From positions 62,001-126,000 of the forward strand of contig ABHC01000009.1 of NCBI GenBank assembly GCA_000171835.1: a stretch of DNA of 64,000 bases, given 5' to 3'. This stretch comes from an alpha proteobacterium BAL199 (GTDB lineage: Bacteria > Pseudomonadota > Alphaproteobacteria > Thalassobaculales > Thalassobaculaceae). The notes below the pieces were generated by a model. That model was not told the origin of the DNA. It was given only the letters and a program-made list of their open reading frames with translations, and made no database searches. Positions 50,945 to 61,060 of the stretch are shown here, piece after piece. Position 1 is the stretch's first letter. Each line of letters opens with the position of its first letter. The position numbers and the translations under genes are program-made.

Positions 50945-51913
50945 GTGACACTCAGCCCAATCCCGTCCAGATCCTGGTCGATCTCTGCCCCGCTTGCCGG
51001 CGTCCTGATGATGGCCGCCGCCGCCGCGGCGTTCAGCTTCATGCACGCCGCCATCCGGCATCTCAGCGGCGAGATGCATCCGTTCGAGATCGCGTTCTTC
51101 CGGGTGTTCTTCGGCTTCGTCGCCCTGGCGCCGGTGTTCATGCGGCAGGGTTGGGCGCCTCTGCAGACCAAAAACGTCAAACTGTTCGCCTACCGCGGAC
51201 TGCTGAATGCCGCGGCGATGCTGATGTTCTTCTACAGCCTGTCGATCACGCCGCTGGCCACGGTGGCCGCACTCGGCTTCACCGCTCCGCTGTTCGCCAC
51301 GCTGCTGGCCATGCTGATGCTGGGCGAGGTGGTCCGGTTGCGGCGCTGGACCGCGATCCTGATCGGCTTTGCCGGCACCCTGATCATCCTGCGGCCCGGC
51401 GTGGTCGAGGTCGGGCTCGGCCCGCTGCTGGTGGTCGCCTCCTCGGTGGTCTGGGCGTTCGCCCTGATGATCATCAAGGTCCTGACCCGCACCGAATCCA
51501 GCGTGACCATCACCGCCTATGCCTCGATCTTCCTGTCGCCGATCTGCCTCGCGGTCGCCATTCCCTACTGGACCTGGCCCGGCCTGGAGCAGTTGGCCTG
51601 GCTGGCGGCAATCGGCGTCGTCGGGACGATCGCGCAGACCGCGATGAACCAGTCGTTCAAGCTGGCCGACGCCTCGGCTGTGCTGCCGGTCGACTTCACC
51701 AAGCTGATCTGGGCTTCAGCCATCGGCTTCGCGCTGTTTGGCGAAACACCGGACATCTGGACCTGGGCCGGCGGCGGCCTGATCTTTGCCAGCGCCACCT
51801 ATATCGGTATCCGCGAGTCGCGGCTGCGCAAGCAGGGCAAGTTGCCGCCGGGACCGCCGTCAACTGCGGTTGACCGCGCGCCGCCGAGCGAGGATAAGCC
51901 CGGCCAAGCCTGA
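50945..51913 (+). CDS. EamA/DMT-family transporter
   Basis: A 322-residue ten-helix transporter with AAAAAAFSFMHAAIRHLSGEM, MLMFFYSLSITPLATVAALG and MLGEVVRLRRW in the first repeat. QTAMNQSFKLADASAVLPVD lies in the second, and a proline-rich tail follows. The GTG start at 50945 is uncertain because no good ribosome site is seen; an ATG within the first helix would remove about 20 residues. It ends 27 bases before purH on the same strand. Confidence 0.85.
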   Translation: MTLSPIPSRSWSISAPLAGVLMMAAAAAAFSFMHAAIRHLSGEMHPFEIAFFRVFFGFVALAPVFMRQGWAPLQTKNVKLFAYRGLLNAAAMLMFFYSLSITPLATVAALGFTAPLFATLLAMLMLGEVVRLRRWTAILIGFAGTLIILRPGVVEVGLGPLLVVASSVVWAFALMIIKVLTRTESSVTITAYASIFLSPICLAVAIPYWTWPGLEQLAWLAAIGVVGTIAQTAMNQSFKLADASAVLPVDFTKLIWASAIGFALFGETPDIWTWAGGGLIFASATYIGIRESRLRKQGKLPPGPPSTAVDRAPPSEDKPGQA

Positions 51914-51940
51914 TTGTTGCGTTGCTAGGAGCTTGCCCCG

Positions 51941-53530
51941 ATGGCCGAGATCGATCGCGTCTCCATCGCCCGTGCCCTGATTTCCGTGTCGGACAAGACC
52001 GGTCTGGTCGAGTTCGGCCGGGCCCTCGCCGAGATGGGCGTCGAGATCCTGTCGACCGGAGGGACGGCCAAAGCGCTGTCCGACGCCGGGGTCCCGGTGG
52101 TGGAAGTCGCCGACCGCACCGGCTTCCCGGAAATCATGGACGGCCGGGTCAAGACCCTGCACCCGACGATTCACGGCGGCCTGCTCGGGCGTCGCGACCT
52201 ACCCGACCATATGGCGGCGATGCAGGCCCACGGCATCGCGCCGATCGATCTGCTCGTGGTCAACCTGTACCCGTTCGAAGCGACCCGCGCCCGTGGCGCC
52301 GGCTGGGACGAGTCGGTCGAGAACATCGACATCGGCGGCCCGGCGATGATCCGCGCCGCCTCCAAGAACCACGATTTCGTGACCGTGGTGGTCGACACCG
52401 AGGACTACGCCGCGGTGCTCGACGAGATGCGCGCGAACCAGGGCTCAACCTCGCGCGCACTGCGCCGCCGTCTGGCCGCTACCGCCTATGCTCGGACCGC
52501 CGCCTACGATTCATCGATTGCCGACTGGCTAGCAAACGAACTGGACGATCCGTTCCCGCGCCGCTTCACCCTGGCCGGCTCCGCCCCGCAGGTCTTGCGC
52601 TACGGCGAGAACCCGCATCAGCAGGCCGCATTCTACAAGACCGGTGACGCCCGGATCGGCGTCGCCACCGCCGAGCAGTTGATGGGCAAGGCACTCAGCT
52701 ACAACAACCTGAACGACACCGACGCCGCCTTCGAGCTGGTGGCGGAACTGGGCGAGACGGGCATCGCCATCATCAAGCACGCCAACCCCTGCGGCGTGGC
52801 AGTTGCCGACACGCTCAGCGCCGCCTGGGACGCAGCCCTGGCGTGCGACCCGGTCAGCGCCTATGGCGGGATCGTCGCCCTCAACCGCACGCTGGACGGC
52901 GAGACGGCTGAGAAGATCGGCCGGATCTTCAGCGAGGTGATCATCGCGCCGGACTTCGGCGACGACGCCATTGCAGTGTTCGCCGCCAAGAAGAACCCGC
53001 GGATCCTGCTGCGCACTGGCGGCTTGCCCGATCCGACGGCCCCGGGAATGATGGTCAAGAACCTCGCGGGCGGCCTGCTGGTGCAGTCGCGCGATGCCGG
53101 TCGGGTGACCGCCGGCGACCTCAAGGTCGTCACCAAGCGGGCGCCGACCGACCAGGAGATGAAGGACCTGCTGCTGGCGTTCCGGATCGGCAAGCACGTA
53201 AAGTCGAACACCATCGTCTATGTGAAGGACGGCTCCACCGCCGGCATTGGCGCCGGTCAGATGAGCCGGATCGACTCCGCCCGTATTGCCGCCCAGAAGG
53301 CGCAGGATGCCGCCAAGGCCGCTGGCTGGGCGCAGCCGCGCACCGTCGGCTCGGCCGCCGCGTCCGACGCGTTCTTCCCGTTCGCCGACGGCCTGCTGGC
53401 AGTCGCCGAGGCCGGTGCTACCGCGGTGATCCAGCCGGGCGGATCGATGCGCGACGACGACGTGATCGCCGCCGCCGACGAGAAGGGCCTGGCCATGGTG
53501 TTCACCGGGATGCGGCATTTCCGGCACTGA
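51941..53530 (+). CDS. purH: Bifunctional AICAR formyltransferase/IMP cyclohydrolase
   Basis: Last two steps of purine synthesis, AICAR to FAICAR to IMP. The N-terminal MGS-like cyclohydrolase domain has [20 protein letters not shown] and STGGTAK (residues 9-40). The C-terminal transformylase domain shows the catalytic Lys-His in [14 protein letters not shown], and the end has [12 protein letters not shown] and IQPGGSMRD. Length 529 is standard. AGGAG precedes ATG 51941. Purine repression signals were not recognised upstream. Confidence 0.97.
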   Translation: MAEIDRVSIARALISVSDKTGLVEFGRALAEMGVEILSTGGTAKALSDAGVPVVEVADRTGFPEIMDGRVKTLHPTIHGGLLGRRDLPDHMAAMQAHGIAPIDLLVVNLYPFEATRARGAGWDESVENIDIGGPAMIRAASKNHDFVTVVVDTEDYAAVLDEMRANQGSTSRALRRRLAATAYARTAAYDSSIADWLANELDDPFPRRFTLAGSAPQVLRYGENPHQQAAFYKTGDARIGVATAEQLMGKALSYNNLNDTDAAFELVAELGETGIAIIKHANPCGVAVADTLSAAWDAALACDPVSAYGGIVALNRTLDGETAEKIGRIFSEVIIAPDFGDDAIAVFAAKKNPRILLRTGGLPDPTAPGMMVKNLAGGLLVQSRDAGRVTAGDLKVVTKRAPTDQEMKDLLLAFRIGKHVKSNTIVYVKDGSTAGIGAGQMSRIDSARIAAQKAQDAAKAAGWAQPRTVGSAAASDAFFPFADGLLAVAEAGATAVIQPGGSMRDDDVIAAADEKGLAMVFTGMRHFRH

Positions 53531-53548
53531 GGGCGCGGCAGCGGCGAT

Positions 53549-54631
53549 CTACGCCAGATGCATGAGCGCCTGCCGCACCACCTTGGCCATCACCGTCGGC
53601 AGGGCGGCGCTGTCCAACGCATTGATGGGCCACCACTGCCCGCCGTCGATTGCGGGCTCGTGGCGCAACCGCACGGCGGCCACTTCAAGCTCCAGGTGAA
53701 AGTGGCTGAAGGTGTGGCGCACGATGCCGGGAATCGCGATCCAGGCCGCGTCATCCACCGGCGCATGATCGTCCGCGTCCACCTCCCAGCCTGACTTGCG
53801 ATCCCAGGGCGTGGCAGGCACTTCGTGCATGCCGCCGAGCATGCCCTTGGCCGGACGTTGCCGCAGCAGCAGATTGCCCGGACCGCTGAGCACCACGAAG
53901 GCGGTTCCCCGGCGGGTTGGCTTGTCGGCCTTGGGCGTCTTTCGCGGCAGGGTTTCGGCGATCCCCGCGATCCGACCCCGACAGGAAGTCGACCACGGGC
54001 ACGACAGACAGGTTGGGCTGCGCGGTGTGCACACCGTGGCCCCCAGATCCATCACCGCCTGGGCGTAGTCGCCGGGCCGGTGTTCGGGGGTCAGGGTCGC
54101 CGCCCGTTCCCGCAGCCGCGGCTTGGCGGCCGGCATTGGTTCCTCGATCGCGAACATCCGAGCCATCACCCGCTCGACATTACCGTCCACCACCGTTGCC
54201 TTCCGGTCAAAGGCGATCGCGGCGATCGCGGCGGCGGTATAGGCACCGACGCCGGGCAGGGTCAGCAGAACAGCCTCAGTATCGGGAAACACTCCGTCAT
54301 GCCGGTCCACCACTGCCCGGGCGCAGGCGTGCAGGTTGCGAGCCCGGGCGTAGTAGCCGAGCCCGGCCCAGGCCGACAGCACCTCGTCGAGCGGGGCGAA
54401 GGCAAGGTCGCCGACCGTCGGCCAGCGCGCGACGAACCCGTTGAAGTACGGACCGACGGTGGCCACGGTGGTCTGCTGCAGCATGATCTCGCTGAGCCAG
54501 ACCCGGTAGGGGTCGACCGGCTGTCCCGGCTTGGCCCGCCACGGCATCCGCCGCCGGTGGCGGTCGTACCAGGCCAGCAACAGGCCGGGTAACGCTGCGT
54601 TGGCGACGTCGTGAGGTGCGGAAGCGTCCAT
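53549..54631 (-). CDS. mutY: A/G-specific adenine DNA glycosylase
   Basis: Removes adenine mispaired with 8-oxoguanine. [15 protein letters not shown] (Glu catalytic) and the helix-hairpin-helix [17 protein letters not shown] with the catalytic Asp in VVDGNVERV are present. The 4Fe-4S cysteines appear as [17 protein letters not shown], and a NUDIX-like 8-oxoG-sensing domain fills about 235-355. At 360 residues it is complete. It is divergent from dciA, a common alphaproteobacterial order. Confidence 0.95.
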   Translation of the reverse strand: MDASAPHDVANAALPGLLLAWYDRHRRRMPWRAKPGQPVDPYRVWLSEIMLQQTTVATVGPYFNGFVARWPTVGDLAFAPLDEVLSAWAGLGYYARARNLHACARAVVDRHDGVFPDTEAVLLTLPGVGAYTAAAIAAIAFDRKATVVDGNVERVMARMFAIEEPMPAAKPRLRERAATLTPEHRPGDYAQAVMDLGATVCTPRSPTCLSCPWSTSCRGRIAGIAETLPRKTPKADKPTRRGTAFVVLSGPGNLLLRQRPAKGMLGGMHEVPATPWDRKSGWEVDADDHAPVDDAAWIAIPGIVRHTFSHFHLELEVAAVRLRHEPAIDGGQWWPINALDSAALPTVMAKVVRQALMHLA

Positions 54632-54687
54632 GGGCTGGCAAGATACGGATCAGGCCGCCGGCAGGCCAGCCGATACAGCGAGTTCGA

Positions 54688-55227
54688 ATGACCGACGACA
54701 GCCCAGGCGCACCACGCTCCAAGTCGACCCTCAAGCCCGCTTCCGAGGTGCGGCGCGCTGGCCTGCGCGCGCTGGCCGGAGTGACGCCGGGGCTGACCGA
54801 CCCGCTGCTGCGCAAGCGCGGTTTTGTCGAAGGCCGGATCGTGCACGACTGGCCGTTGATCGTCGGCGCCGACCTGGCCGCGTCCTGTCTGCCCGAGTCG
54901 CTGGCCTTTCCGCGCGGCAAGCGCGACGGCGCGACACTGCGGCTGCTGGCGGCACCGGCCCGTGCGCTTGAACTGCAACACGCGCTGCCCCAGTTGATCG
55001 AGCGGGTGAACGCGCATTTCGGTTGGGCCGCGGTCTCCCGGGTTGCCATTCGCCAGGGACCGTTGCCGGCACGCCCCAAACCGCGCCTGCGACCGATGCG
55101 GCCATTGACGCTGGCCGAGAGGGCTGGTGTGGCGGAACGGGTGGCCGCCGTATCCGACCCGGAACTGCGGCGACGGCTGGCTGCACTCGGCGAGGCGGTG
55201 CGTGGCGCGAAACCCGCCGAAAAATAG
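54688..55227 (+). CDS. dciA: DciA family protein (DUF721)
   Basis: DciA is the ancestral loader of the replicative helicase DnaB in bacteria lacking DnaC. The 179-residue protein has the DUF721 core (about 40-125) with VHDWPLIVGADLAASCLPESL and ALPQLIERVNAHFGWAAVSRV, followed by a basic, proline-rich segment. ATG 54688 is the first Met in frame after the divergent gap; the ribosome site is weak. The next gene, a DsbA-like protein, starts 83 bases on. Confidence 0.85.
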   Translation: MTDDSPGAPRSKSTLKPASEVRRAGLRALAGVTPGLTDPLLRKRGFVEGRIVHDWPLIVGADLAASCLPESLAFPRGKRDGATLRLLAAPARALELQHALPQLIERVNAHFGWAAVSRVAIRQGPLPARPKPRLRPMRPLTLAERAGVAERVAAVSDPELRRRLAALGEAVRGAKPAEK

Positions 55228-55310
55228 CCTGAATCGACGTTTATGCACGGCTTGCCTGGGATGTCGCCTTCAGCGTATGTTCATCAACATCTGGTATCGA
55301 GGGTCTTGGA

Positions 55311-55919
55311 ATGAACCGTAGGACACTAAATATTGGTCTTCTGGCCCTCGGGGCTTCAACCTTGGTTCCGCGATTCTCGTGGGCGGCGGTGGATCACGAT
55401 GCGGCCTTGAAGCCACGCGTCGAGGGTGATCCGAACGCCAAGCTGACCATGATCGAGTATTCGTCGCTGACCTGCCCGCACTGCGCGACCTTCCACAAGG
55501 AGACGCTGCCGCAGATCCGCGAGACCTACATCAACACCGGAAAGCTCAAGCTGGAGATGCGCGACTTCCCGCTCGACCAGTACGCGCTGCGGGCCGCCGC
55601 CATGGCGCGCTGCGCCCCGGACAGCCGGTACTTCCCGCTGATGGACATGCTGTTCGCCCAGCAGTCGAAGTGGACCCGTGCCACCGATCCGGTCGGTGCC
55701 ATCAAGCAGATCGGCCGGCTGGCAGGCATCAGCGCCGAACAGGCCGACGCCTGCATGACCGACGAGAAGCTGATGGATGGCATCCTGCAGTTCCGGCTGG
55801 CCGGTCAGACGGACCACGACGTCAGTTCGACCCCGACCTTCGTGATCGGCGATCAGAAGGTCGTCGGCGCCCAGCCGTTCGAAGCCTTCCAGAAAGCCAT
55901 CGACCCGCAGCTCGGCTGA
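55311..55919 (+). CDS. DsbA family thiol-disulfide oxidoreductase
   Basis: Exported thioredoxin-fold protein of 202 residues that handles disulphides in the periplasm. A short signal segment (LNIGLLALGASTLVPRFSWA, with RR at 3-4) is followed by the active site CPHC in SSLTCPHCATFHKE and the cis-proline loop SSTPTFVIGDQ. There is no lipobox. The four-base region before smc shows tight coupling (16 bases between genes). Partner proteins are not adjacent. Confidence 0.92.
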   Translation: MNRRTLNIGLLALGASTLVPRFSWAAVDHDAALKPRVEGDPNAKLTMIEYSSLTCPHCATFHKETLPQIRETYINTGKLKLEMRDFPLDQYALRAAAMARCAPDSRYFPLMDMLFAQQSKWTRATDPVGAIKQIGRLAGISAEQADACMTDEKLMDGILQFRLAGQTDHDVSSTPTFVIGDQKVVGAQPFEAFQKAIDPQLG

Positions 55920-55935
55920 CCGGAGACGTCACGCG

Positions 55936-58900
55936 GTGCATTTCAGCAAGCTGCGCCTCGCCGGGTTCAAGTCCTTCGTCGACCCGACGGAAGTCATCAT
56001 TGAACCCGGCCTGACCGGCGTCGTGGGTCCGAACGGCTGCGGCAAGTCCAACCTGGTCGAGGCATTGCGCTGGGTGATGGGCGAATCCTCCGCCAAGCAG
56101 ATGCGCGGCGGCGGCATGGACGACATCATCTTCGGCGGCACCACCGCGCGGCCGAAACGCAATATGGCCGAGGTCTCGCTGCTGGTCGCCAACGAGGATC
56201 GGCGGGCGCCGGCCCAGTTCAACGACAGCGAGGAACTGGAGATCATCCGGCGGATCGAGCGGGAGCGCGGTTCGCACTACCGGGTCAACGGCCGCGAGGT
56301 CCGGGCCCGCGACGTGCAATTGCTGTTCGCCGACGCCGCTACCGGCGCCCGGTCCGCCGGCCTGGTCAGCCAGGGCAAGATCGGCTCGATCGTGCAGGCC
56401 AAGCCGCAGGACCGGCGTATTCTGCTGGAGGAAGCGGCCAACATTCGCGGCCTGCACTCCCGCCGGCACGAGGCCGAGCTGCGCCTGAAGGCGGCGGAAC
56501 AGAATCTCGAACGACTCGACGATGTCATGAAGGCGCTGGAAGGCCAACGTCATGCGCTGCGCCGCCAAGCCAAGCAGGCCCAGCGCTACCGGGCGCTGAG
56601 CGAACAGATCCGCCGCGCCGAATCGATCGTCCTGCATCGGCGCTGGACCGCCACCATCGCCGAGCGCGAGGTGGCCGGCCGCACGCTGGCCCAGGCCGGC
56701 GACCGGGTGGCGCTGGCCACCGAGGCTGCCGCCAAGGCGTCGACCGCTCAGCTTGAGGCTGCCACAACCCTGCCGGAGCTGCGCCAGACCGAGGCCGCCG
56801 CGTCGGCCGAACTGCAACGCTTGACCATCACCCGCGGCGGGCTGGACGCAGAGGAACGCCGGATCGCCACGGCCCGCAGCGAGGCCGAGACCCGCCTTCG
56901 CCAGGTCGCCGACGACGCCGGCCGCGAGCGGGCGCTTCTGGAGGAAGCCGCCGCCACCCTGGCCCGGCTGTCCGAGGAGCGCGATGCCCTGACGGTCGCC
57001 GGCAACGGCGAGGCCGAGGCCCAAGCCGCCAGCCAGGCCGAACTCACCCGGATCAACCGGGCTGCCGAGGAAGCCGAGGAAGCGGTCCATAAGGCGACCG
57101 AAGCGATTGCCGTAGCCGACGCCCGCCGCGCCGCCCTGGAGCGGCAGGTGCGGCAGTCCGCCGATCGCATCGCCCGGCTGGAGCGCCAGCAGGCCGAGAT
57201 GGCCGAACGCCGGGCGGAACTGGCCCGACAGGCGGTTCCGGCCGCCGACCGCGAGGCCGCAACCAAGGCGGTCTCAGCCGCCGAGACCGCCGTCGCCGAA
57301 GCCGAAGCCGCCGTCCCGGCGGCGCGAGAGGCGCGGGAAGTCGCTAAAGCAAACGACCATCGGGCCCGCGACGCCCTGCGTGCCGTTGATTCTGCGGTCG
57401 CCGCCCTTGAAGCCGAGGCCGACGGTCTGCGCCGCCTGTTGGTTCAGAAACAGGACAAGCGGGCGCCGATCGTCGATCAGGTAACCGTAAAGCCCGGTTG
57501 GGAGACCGCGTTCGGCGCTGCGCTCGGGGACGACCTGGAAGCGCCGGCACTGGGCGATGGCGACAGCGACACCACCACCGGCTGGCGAAATCCCGGCCAG
57601 GCGGCCGACGACGCGGCATGGCCGCAAGGGGTCGAGCCGCTGGCGCCGCAGGTGACGGCGCCGGAGGCCCTCAAGCGGCGACTGGCTCGCGTCGGCATCG
57701 CCGCCGATCCGGCTGCCGCCCGTGCCGCCCAGGCCAATCTGCCCGCCGGTGCCCGGGTCGTGACCCGCGCCGGTGGTGTATGGCGCTGGGACGGTTACAC
57801 GCTGGCTCCAGGCGCACCGTCGGCCACCGCGATCCGGCTGGAACGACGCAATCGGCTGGCCGAGCTTGATAAGGATCTGGCCGCCCGCGCAAGCGATCGG
57901 ACCACCGCCCGAGCCGCCGTGTCCGAAGCCGAGGCCCGACTGGCCGCCGCGGACGAGGCGGTGGAGGCCGCCAGCAACCGGCTGTCCGAGGCATCCACTG
58001 CTCGCTCCGCCGCACGGTCGCGCGCCGCCGAACTGGACGCCCGGGTTTCCGCGGTTGAAACCAAGCTATCCGCGCTCGACGACGGGGTGGTGCGGCTGGC
58101 CGAGGAACGCGCCGAGGCGACCGCGCAGCGCGAGGCCGCCGATGCGGGTCTCGCCGAACTGCCCGACGTCGACGCCCTGCGCCGCGACTCGCAGTCGCAC
58201 CGCGCCACCTTGGCCGAACGCCGGGCCAATCTGGTGGAAGCCCGCACCGAGCACGACCGGCTGGTCCGCGAGAGTGCCGCGCGGCGCAGCCGTCTGGCCC
58301 AGGTGGTCCAGGAGATCACCACCTGGACCGATCGGCGGACCCGGGCGGAAGCCCGGGTCGGCGAACTCGACGGCCGGCGCGACGCCGAACAGGCCGAGAT
58401 CACCCGGCTGGAGGCCCGTCCCGAGCAGATCAAGGTGCAGCGCCGCGTGCTGACCGAGAAACTGGAAGCGTCGGAGACCAACCGGCGGACCGCCGCCGAC
58501 CGGCTGATCGCCGCCGAGAGCCAGCAGGCCGAGCTCGACCGGGTCGCCCGCGACGCCGAGCGCGCGGCCGCCGAGGCCCGCGAGGCCCGGATCCGCGCCG
58601 AGGCCGCGCTGGAGCAGATCAACCAGACTTTGCGGGTTGAGCGCGAGCGCATCGCCGAACGCCTGGACTGCGCGCCGGACAAGATCCTGGAGGCGGCGGG
58701 GATCGATACCAGCGAGCCGCTGCCGGACGCGGCACCGACCCAATCGAAGCTCGACCGCCTGATCGGCGAGCGCGAATCGATCGGCCCGGTGAACCTGCGG
58801 GCCGAGACCGAACTGGAGGAACTCGACCAGCAGATCCAGGGCATGGAGAACGAGCGCGACGATCTGACCGCGGCGATCCAGCGCCTGCGCGGCGCCATCT

Positions 58901-59406
58901 CCTCGCTGAACCGCGAAGGCCGCGAGCGGTTGCTGGAGGCATTCACCCGGGTCGACGGGCATTTCCAGACACTGTTCCGCCGGCTGTACTGCGGTGGAGA
59001 GGCTCACCTGAAGCTGACCGAGGCCGACGATCCGCTGGATGCCGGCCTTGAGATCCTGGCCAGCCCGCCGGGGAAGAAAATGCAGCACCTGTCGCTGCTG
59101 TCCGGCGGCGAACAGGCGCTGACCGCGGTCGCCCTGGTGTTCGCGGTGTTCCTGACCAACCCGTCGCCGATCTGCGTGCTCGACGAGGTCGACGCCCCGC
59201 TCGACGATTCCAACGTCGACCGGTTCTGCTCGCTGCTGCACGACATCGTAAAGGAGACCGGCACGCGATTCCTGGTCATCACCCACCACCGCCTGACCAT
59301 GGCGCGCATGGACCGGCTGTTCGGCGTGACCATGGCCGAACGCGGCGTCAGCCAGTTGGTCTCGGTCGACTTGGCGCGTGCCGAGCGGCTGCGCGACGCC
59401 AGCTGA
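55936..59406 (+). CDS. smc: Chromosome segregation protein SMC
   Basis: Condensin ATPase of 1156 residues. Walker A is GPNGCGKSN near residue 32. Long coiled coils (about 165-480 and 640-930) are rich in Ala, Glu and Arg. The hinge lies between them with PIVDQVTVKPGWETAFGAAL. The C-terminal signature is SLLSGGEQALTAVAL, and Walker B is ICVLDEVDAPLDDSNVDRF. The GTG start HFSKLRLAGFKSFVDPTE is the canonical N-terminus. No scpA/scpB genes are in the window. Confidence 0.97.
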   Translation: MHFSKLRLAGFKSFVDPTEVIIEPGLTGVVGPNGCGKSNLVEALRWVMGESSAKQMRGGGMDDIIFGGTTARPKRNMAEVSLLVANEDRRAPAQFNDSEELEIIRRIERERGSHYRVNGREVRARDVQLLFADAATGARSAGLVSQGKIGSIVQAKPQDRRILLEEAANIRGLHSRRHEAELRLKAAEQNLERLDDVMKALEGQRHALRRQAKQAQRYRALSEQIRRAESIVLHRRWTATIAEREVAGRTLAQAGDRVALATEAAAKASTAQLEAATTLPELRQTEAAASAELQRLTITRGGLDAEERRIATARSEAETRLRQVADDAGRERALLEEAAATLARLSEERDALTVAGNGEAEAQAASQAELTRINRAAEEAEEAVHKATEAIAVADARRAALERQVRQSADRIARLERQQAEMAERRAELARQAVPAADREAATKAVSAAETAVAEAEAAVPAAREAREVAKANDHRARDALRAVDSAVAALEAEADGLRRLLVQKQDKRAPIVDQVTVKPGWETAFGAALGDDLEAPALGDGDSDTTTGWRNPGQAADDAAWPQGVEPLAPQVTAPEALKRRLARVGIAADPAAARAAQANLPAGARVVTRAGGVWRWDGYTLAPGAPSATAIRLERRNRLAELDKDLAARASDRTTARAAVSEAEARLAAADEAVEAASNRLSEASTARSAARSRAAELDARVSAVETKLSALDDGVVRLAEERAEATAQREAADAGLAELPDVDALRRDSQSHRATLAERRANLVEARTEHDRLVRESAARRSRLAQVVQEITTWTDRRTRAEARVGELDGRRDAEQAEITRLEARPEQIKVQRRVLTEKLEASETNRRTAADRLIAAESQQAELDRVARDAERAAAEAREARIRAEAALEQINQTLRVERERIAERLDCAPDKILEAAGIDTSEPLPDAAPTQSKLDRLIGERESIGPVNLRAETELEELDQQIQGMENERDDLTAAIQRLRGAISSLNREGRERLLEAFTRVDGHFQTLFRRLYCGGEAHLKLTEADDPLDAGLEILASPPGKKMQHLSLLSGGEQALTAVALVFAVFLTNPSPICVLDEVDAPLDDSNVDRFCSLLHDIVKETGTRFLVITHHRLTMARMDRLFGVTMAERGVSQLVSVDLARAERLRDAS

Positions 59407-59474
59407 ATTCCGTCCGCTCAAAACATCGTTTTATTTCAAATAATTATCATCCTTTCGCACTGCGGTGCACAGCC

Positions 59475-59503
59475 TTGACACCCCTAGGGGCCGTGCGTAT
59501 GGT
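59475..59503 (+). promoter_or_regulatory. Sigma-70-type promoter of the atp operon with a palindromic spacer
   Basis: TTGACA at 59475-59480 and TATGGT at 59498-59503 with a 17-base spacer, about 120 bases before atpI. The first ten bases of the spacer, CCCCTAGGGG (59481-59490), are a perfect palindrome. The AT-rich 59430-59455 lies just upstream. The remaining 118 bases to atpI form a leader without a visible gene. Confidence 0.65.
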
Positions 59504-59621
59504 TGCGCCGCTTTCGCCGGGGGACCGGCAAGGTGCGGGTGGGCGCATGCCGAAAGCGTGAACTTGCCCGGTATCACAACCGATTTTGGGCCGCAGGCAA
59601 CTGTGGAACCCTGGTCTGGGG

Positions 59622-59996
59622 ATGCAAGACCGAGACTCCCCGCCTTCGCTCGATGATCTGGATGCCCGCCTCAAAAAGGCACGGGGCTCCGAGGAACGGG
59701 TGCGGCAGTCGGAGATGCTCTCGCCGAACCTTCCGGGGTCGGCCATGGGTCTGGCGTTTCGGGTCGGGGTCGAGATGGTGGCAGGGGTCGCCGTCGGGAC
59801 CGGAATCGGGTATGCGCTGGATTATTGGTTGGGGACGGGCCCCTGGCTGATGATCGTGTTTTTCTTTCTCGGGGCCGCGGGTGGCATGATGAATGTCTAC
59901 CGTGCCGCGATGGGCCAAGGGATGGCGGTCGGTTACCGCAAGCCCGCGGACGACGCGGAAGACGGTCGCCGGGATGAGACGGAGCGAGAGGGGTAG
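59622..59996 (+). CDS. atpI: ATP synthase protein I
   Basis: Small membrane protein thought to help assemble the c-ring. The 124-residue protein has a polar start (QDRDSPPSLDDLDARLKKAR) and two hydrophobic hairpin helices (about 43-64, with GVAVGTGIGYALDYWLGTGP between, and 72-92), then a charged tail. ATG 59622 follows a weak ribosome site; a TTG at 59586 is an alternative. It heads the F0 operon. Confidence 0.88.
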   Translation: MQDRDSPPSLDDLDARLKKARGSEERVRQSEMLSPNLPGSAMGLAFRVGVEMVAGVAVGTGIGYALDYWLGTGPWLMIVFFFLGAAGGMMNVYRAAMGQGMAVGYRKPADDAEDGRRDETEREG

Positions 59997-60002
59997 CAGC
60001 GC

Positions 60003-60728
60003 GTGGCGTCGCCGGTTGAGCAATTCAAGCTGAAGCCACTGGTCCCGATCGAGATCGGGGGCGTGGATCTCTCGTTCACCAACTCCGCGCTGTTCATGGC
60101 GCTGGCGGTGGCGGCAGTAGCGGTGTTCCTGATCCAGTCGATGCGCGGCCGGCACTTGGTGCCGAACCGCTGGCAGTCGATGGCGGAACTGTCCTACGAG
60201 TTCATTGCGAACATGGTGCGTGAGAACGTCGGCTCCGACGGCCGGCCGTACTTCCCGTTCATCTTCGCGCTGTTCATGTTCATCCTGCTCGGCAACCTGC
60301 TCGGCATGGTGCCGTACAGCTACACCTTCACCAGCCAGATCATCGTCACGTTCGCCCTGGCGATCACTGTGTTCATCGGCGTGACGCTGGTAGCGATCGT
60401 GCGGCACGGCGTGCATTTCCTGACCTTCTTCTTCCCGGCCGGCGCGCCGATCTACATGGCGCCGCTGCTGATCCCGATCGAGATCCTGTCGTATCTCTCG
60501 CGCCCGGTCAGCCTGTCGGTTCGGTTGTTCGCGAACATGATGGCCGGCCACACCATGATGAAGGTGTTCGGCGGCTTCGTGGTCGCGCTCGGCGTGTTCG
60601 GCGTGGCCCCGATGGTCGTGCTGGTCGCGCTGACCGGGTTTGAAATCCTGGTCGCCGTCCTGCAAGCCTACGTGTTCACGATCCTGACCTGCATTTATCT
60701 CCGCGACGCCCTGCACCTGCATCACTGA
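60003..60728 (+). CDS. atpB: ATP synthase F0 subunit a
   Basis: Stator subunit that forms the proton half-channels. The essential arginine is in LSVRLFANMMAGHTMMK near residue 175, and FLLGNLLGMVPYSYTF-like ILLGNLLGMVPYSYTF and the final YVFTILTCIYLRDALHLHH are family landmarks. The GTG start at 60003 follows GAGAGGGG. At 241 residues it is standard. atpE follows after 54 bases. Confidence 0.96.
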   Translation: MASPVEQFKLKPLVPIEIGGVDLSFTNSALFMALAVAAVAVFLIQSMRGRHLVPNRWQSMAELSYEFIANMVRENVGSDGRPYFPFIFALFMFILLGNLLGMVPYSYTFTSQIIVTFALAITVFIGVTLVAIVRHGVHFLTFFFPAGAPIYMAPLLIPIEILSYLSRPVSLSVRLFANMMAGHTMMKVFGGFVVALGVFGVAPMVVLVALTGFEILVAVLQAYVFTILTCIYLRDALHLHH

Positions 60729-60782
60729 GCAGGCCGCCGCACCCACTGACCACCATTCTCGCTAAACGGAAGGACGCATATC

Positions 60783-61007
60783 ATGGACCTCGCATCCGCC
60801 AAGATGATCGGAGCCGGCATCGCCGTGATCGCCCTGATGGGCGTCGGCGTCGGTATCGGCAACATCTTCTCGACCCTGATCTCCTCGATCGCCCGCAACC
60901 CGGCCGCCCGCAACGAAGTGTTCGGCATCGGCATTCTGGGCTTCGCGCTGACGGAAGCCGTCGCGCTGTTCGCGCTGCTGATCGCGTTCCTCATCCTGTT
61001 CACCTGA
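60783..61007 (+). CDS. atpE: ATP synthase F0 subunit c
   Basis: Forms the rotating proteolipid ring. The 74-residue hairpin has the glycine-rich first helix ([10 protein letters not shown]), the polar loop ARNPAARNE and the proton-carrying Glu in [12 protein letters not shown] of the second helix. The loop RNPA and length match alphaproteobacterial c subunits. A strong ribosome site (GGAAGGA) precedes ATG 60783. Confidence 0.97.
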   Translation: MDLASAKMIGAGIAVIALMGVGVGIGNIFSTLISSIARNPAARNEVFGIGILGFALTEAVALFALLIAFLILFT

Positions 61008-61060
61008 TCCGGGCGGCACCGGTACAACCGGTGCGGCTCTCCCGCGAGGAGGGTGAAGGC

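Noticed and set aside
13683-51913. Four EamA/DMT transporters as a tandem duplication
   Set aside because: They are spread over 38 kb with different neighbours and differing sequences. The family is large in alphaproteobacteria, so this is not evidence of local duplication.
54262-55248. Long frames opposite dciA and mutY
   Set aside because: They have no ribosome site, no ordered domains and lie antisense to known genes.
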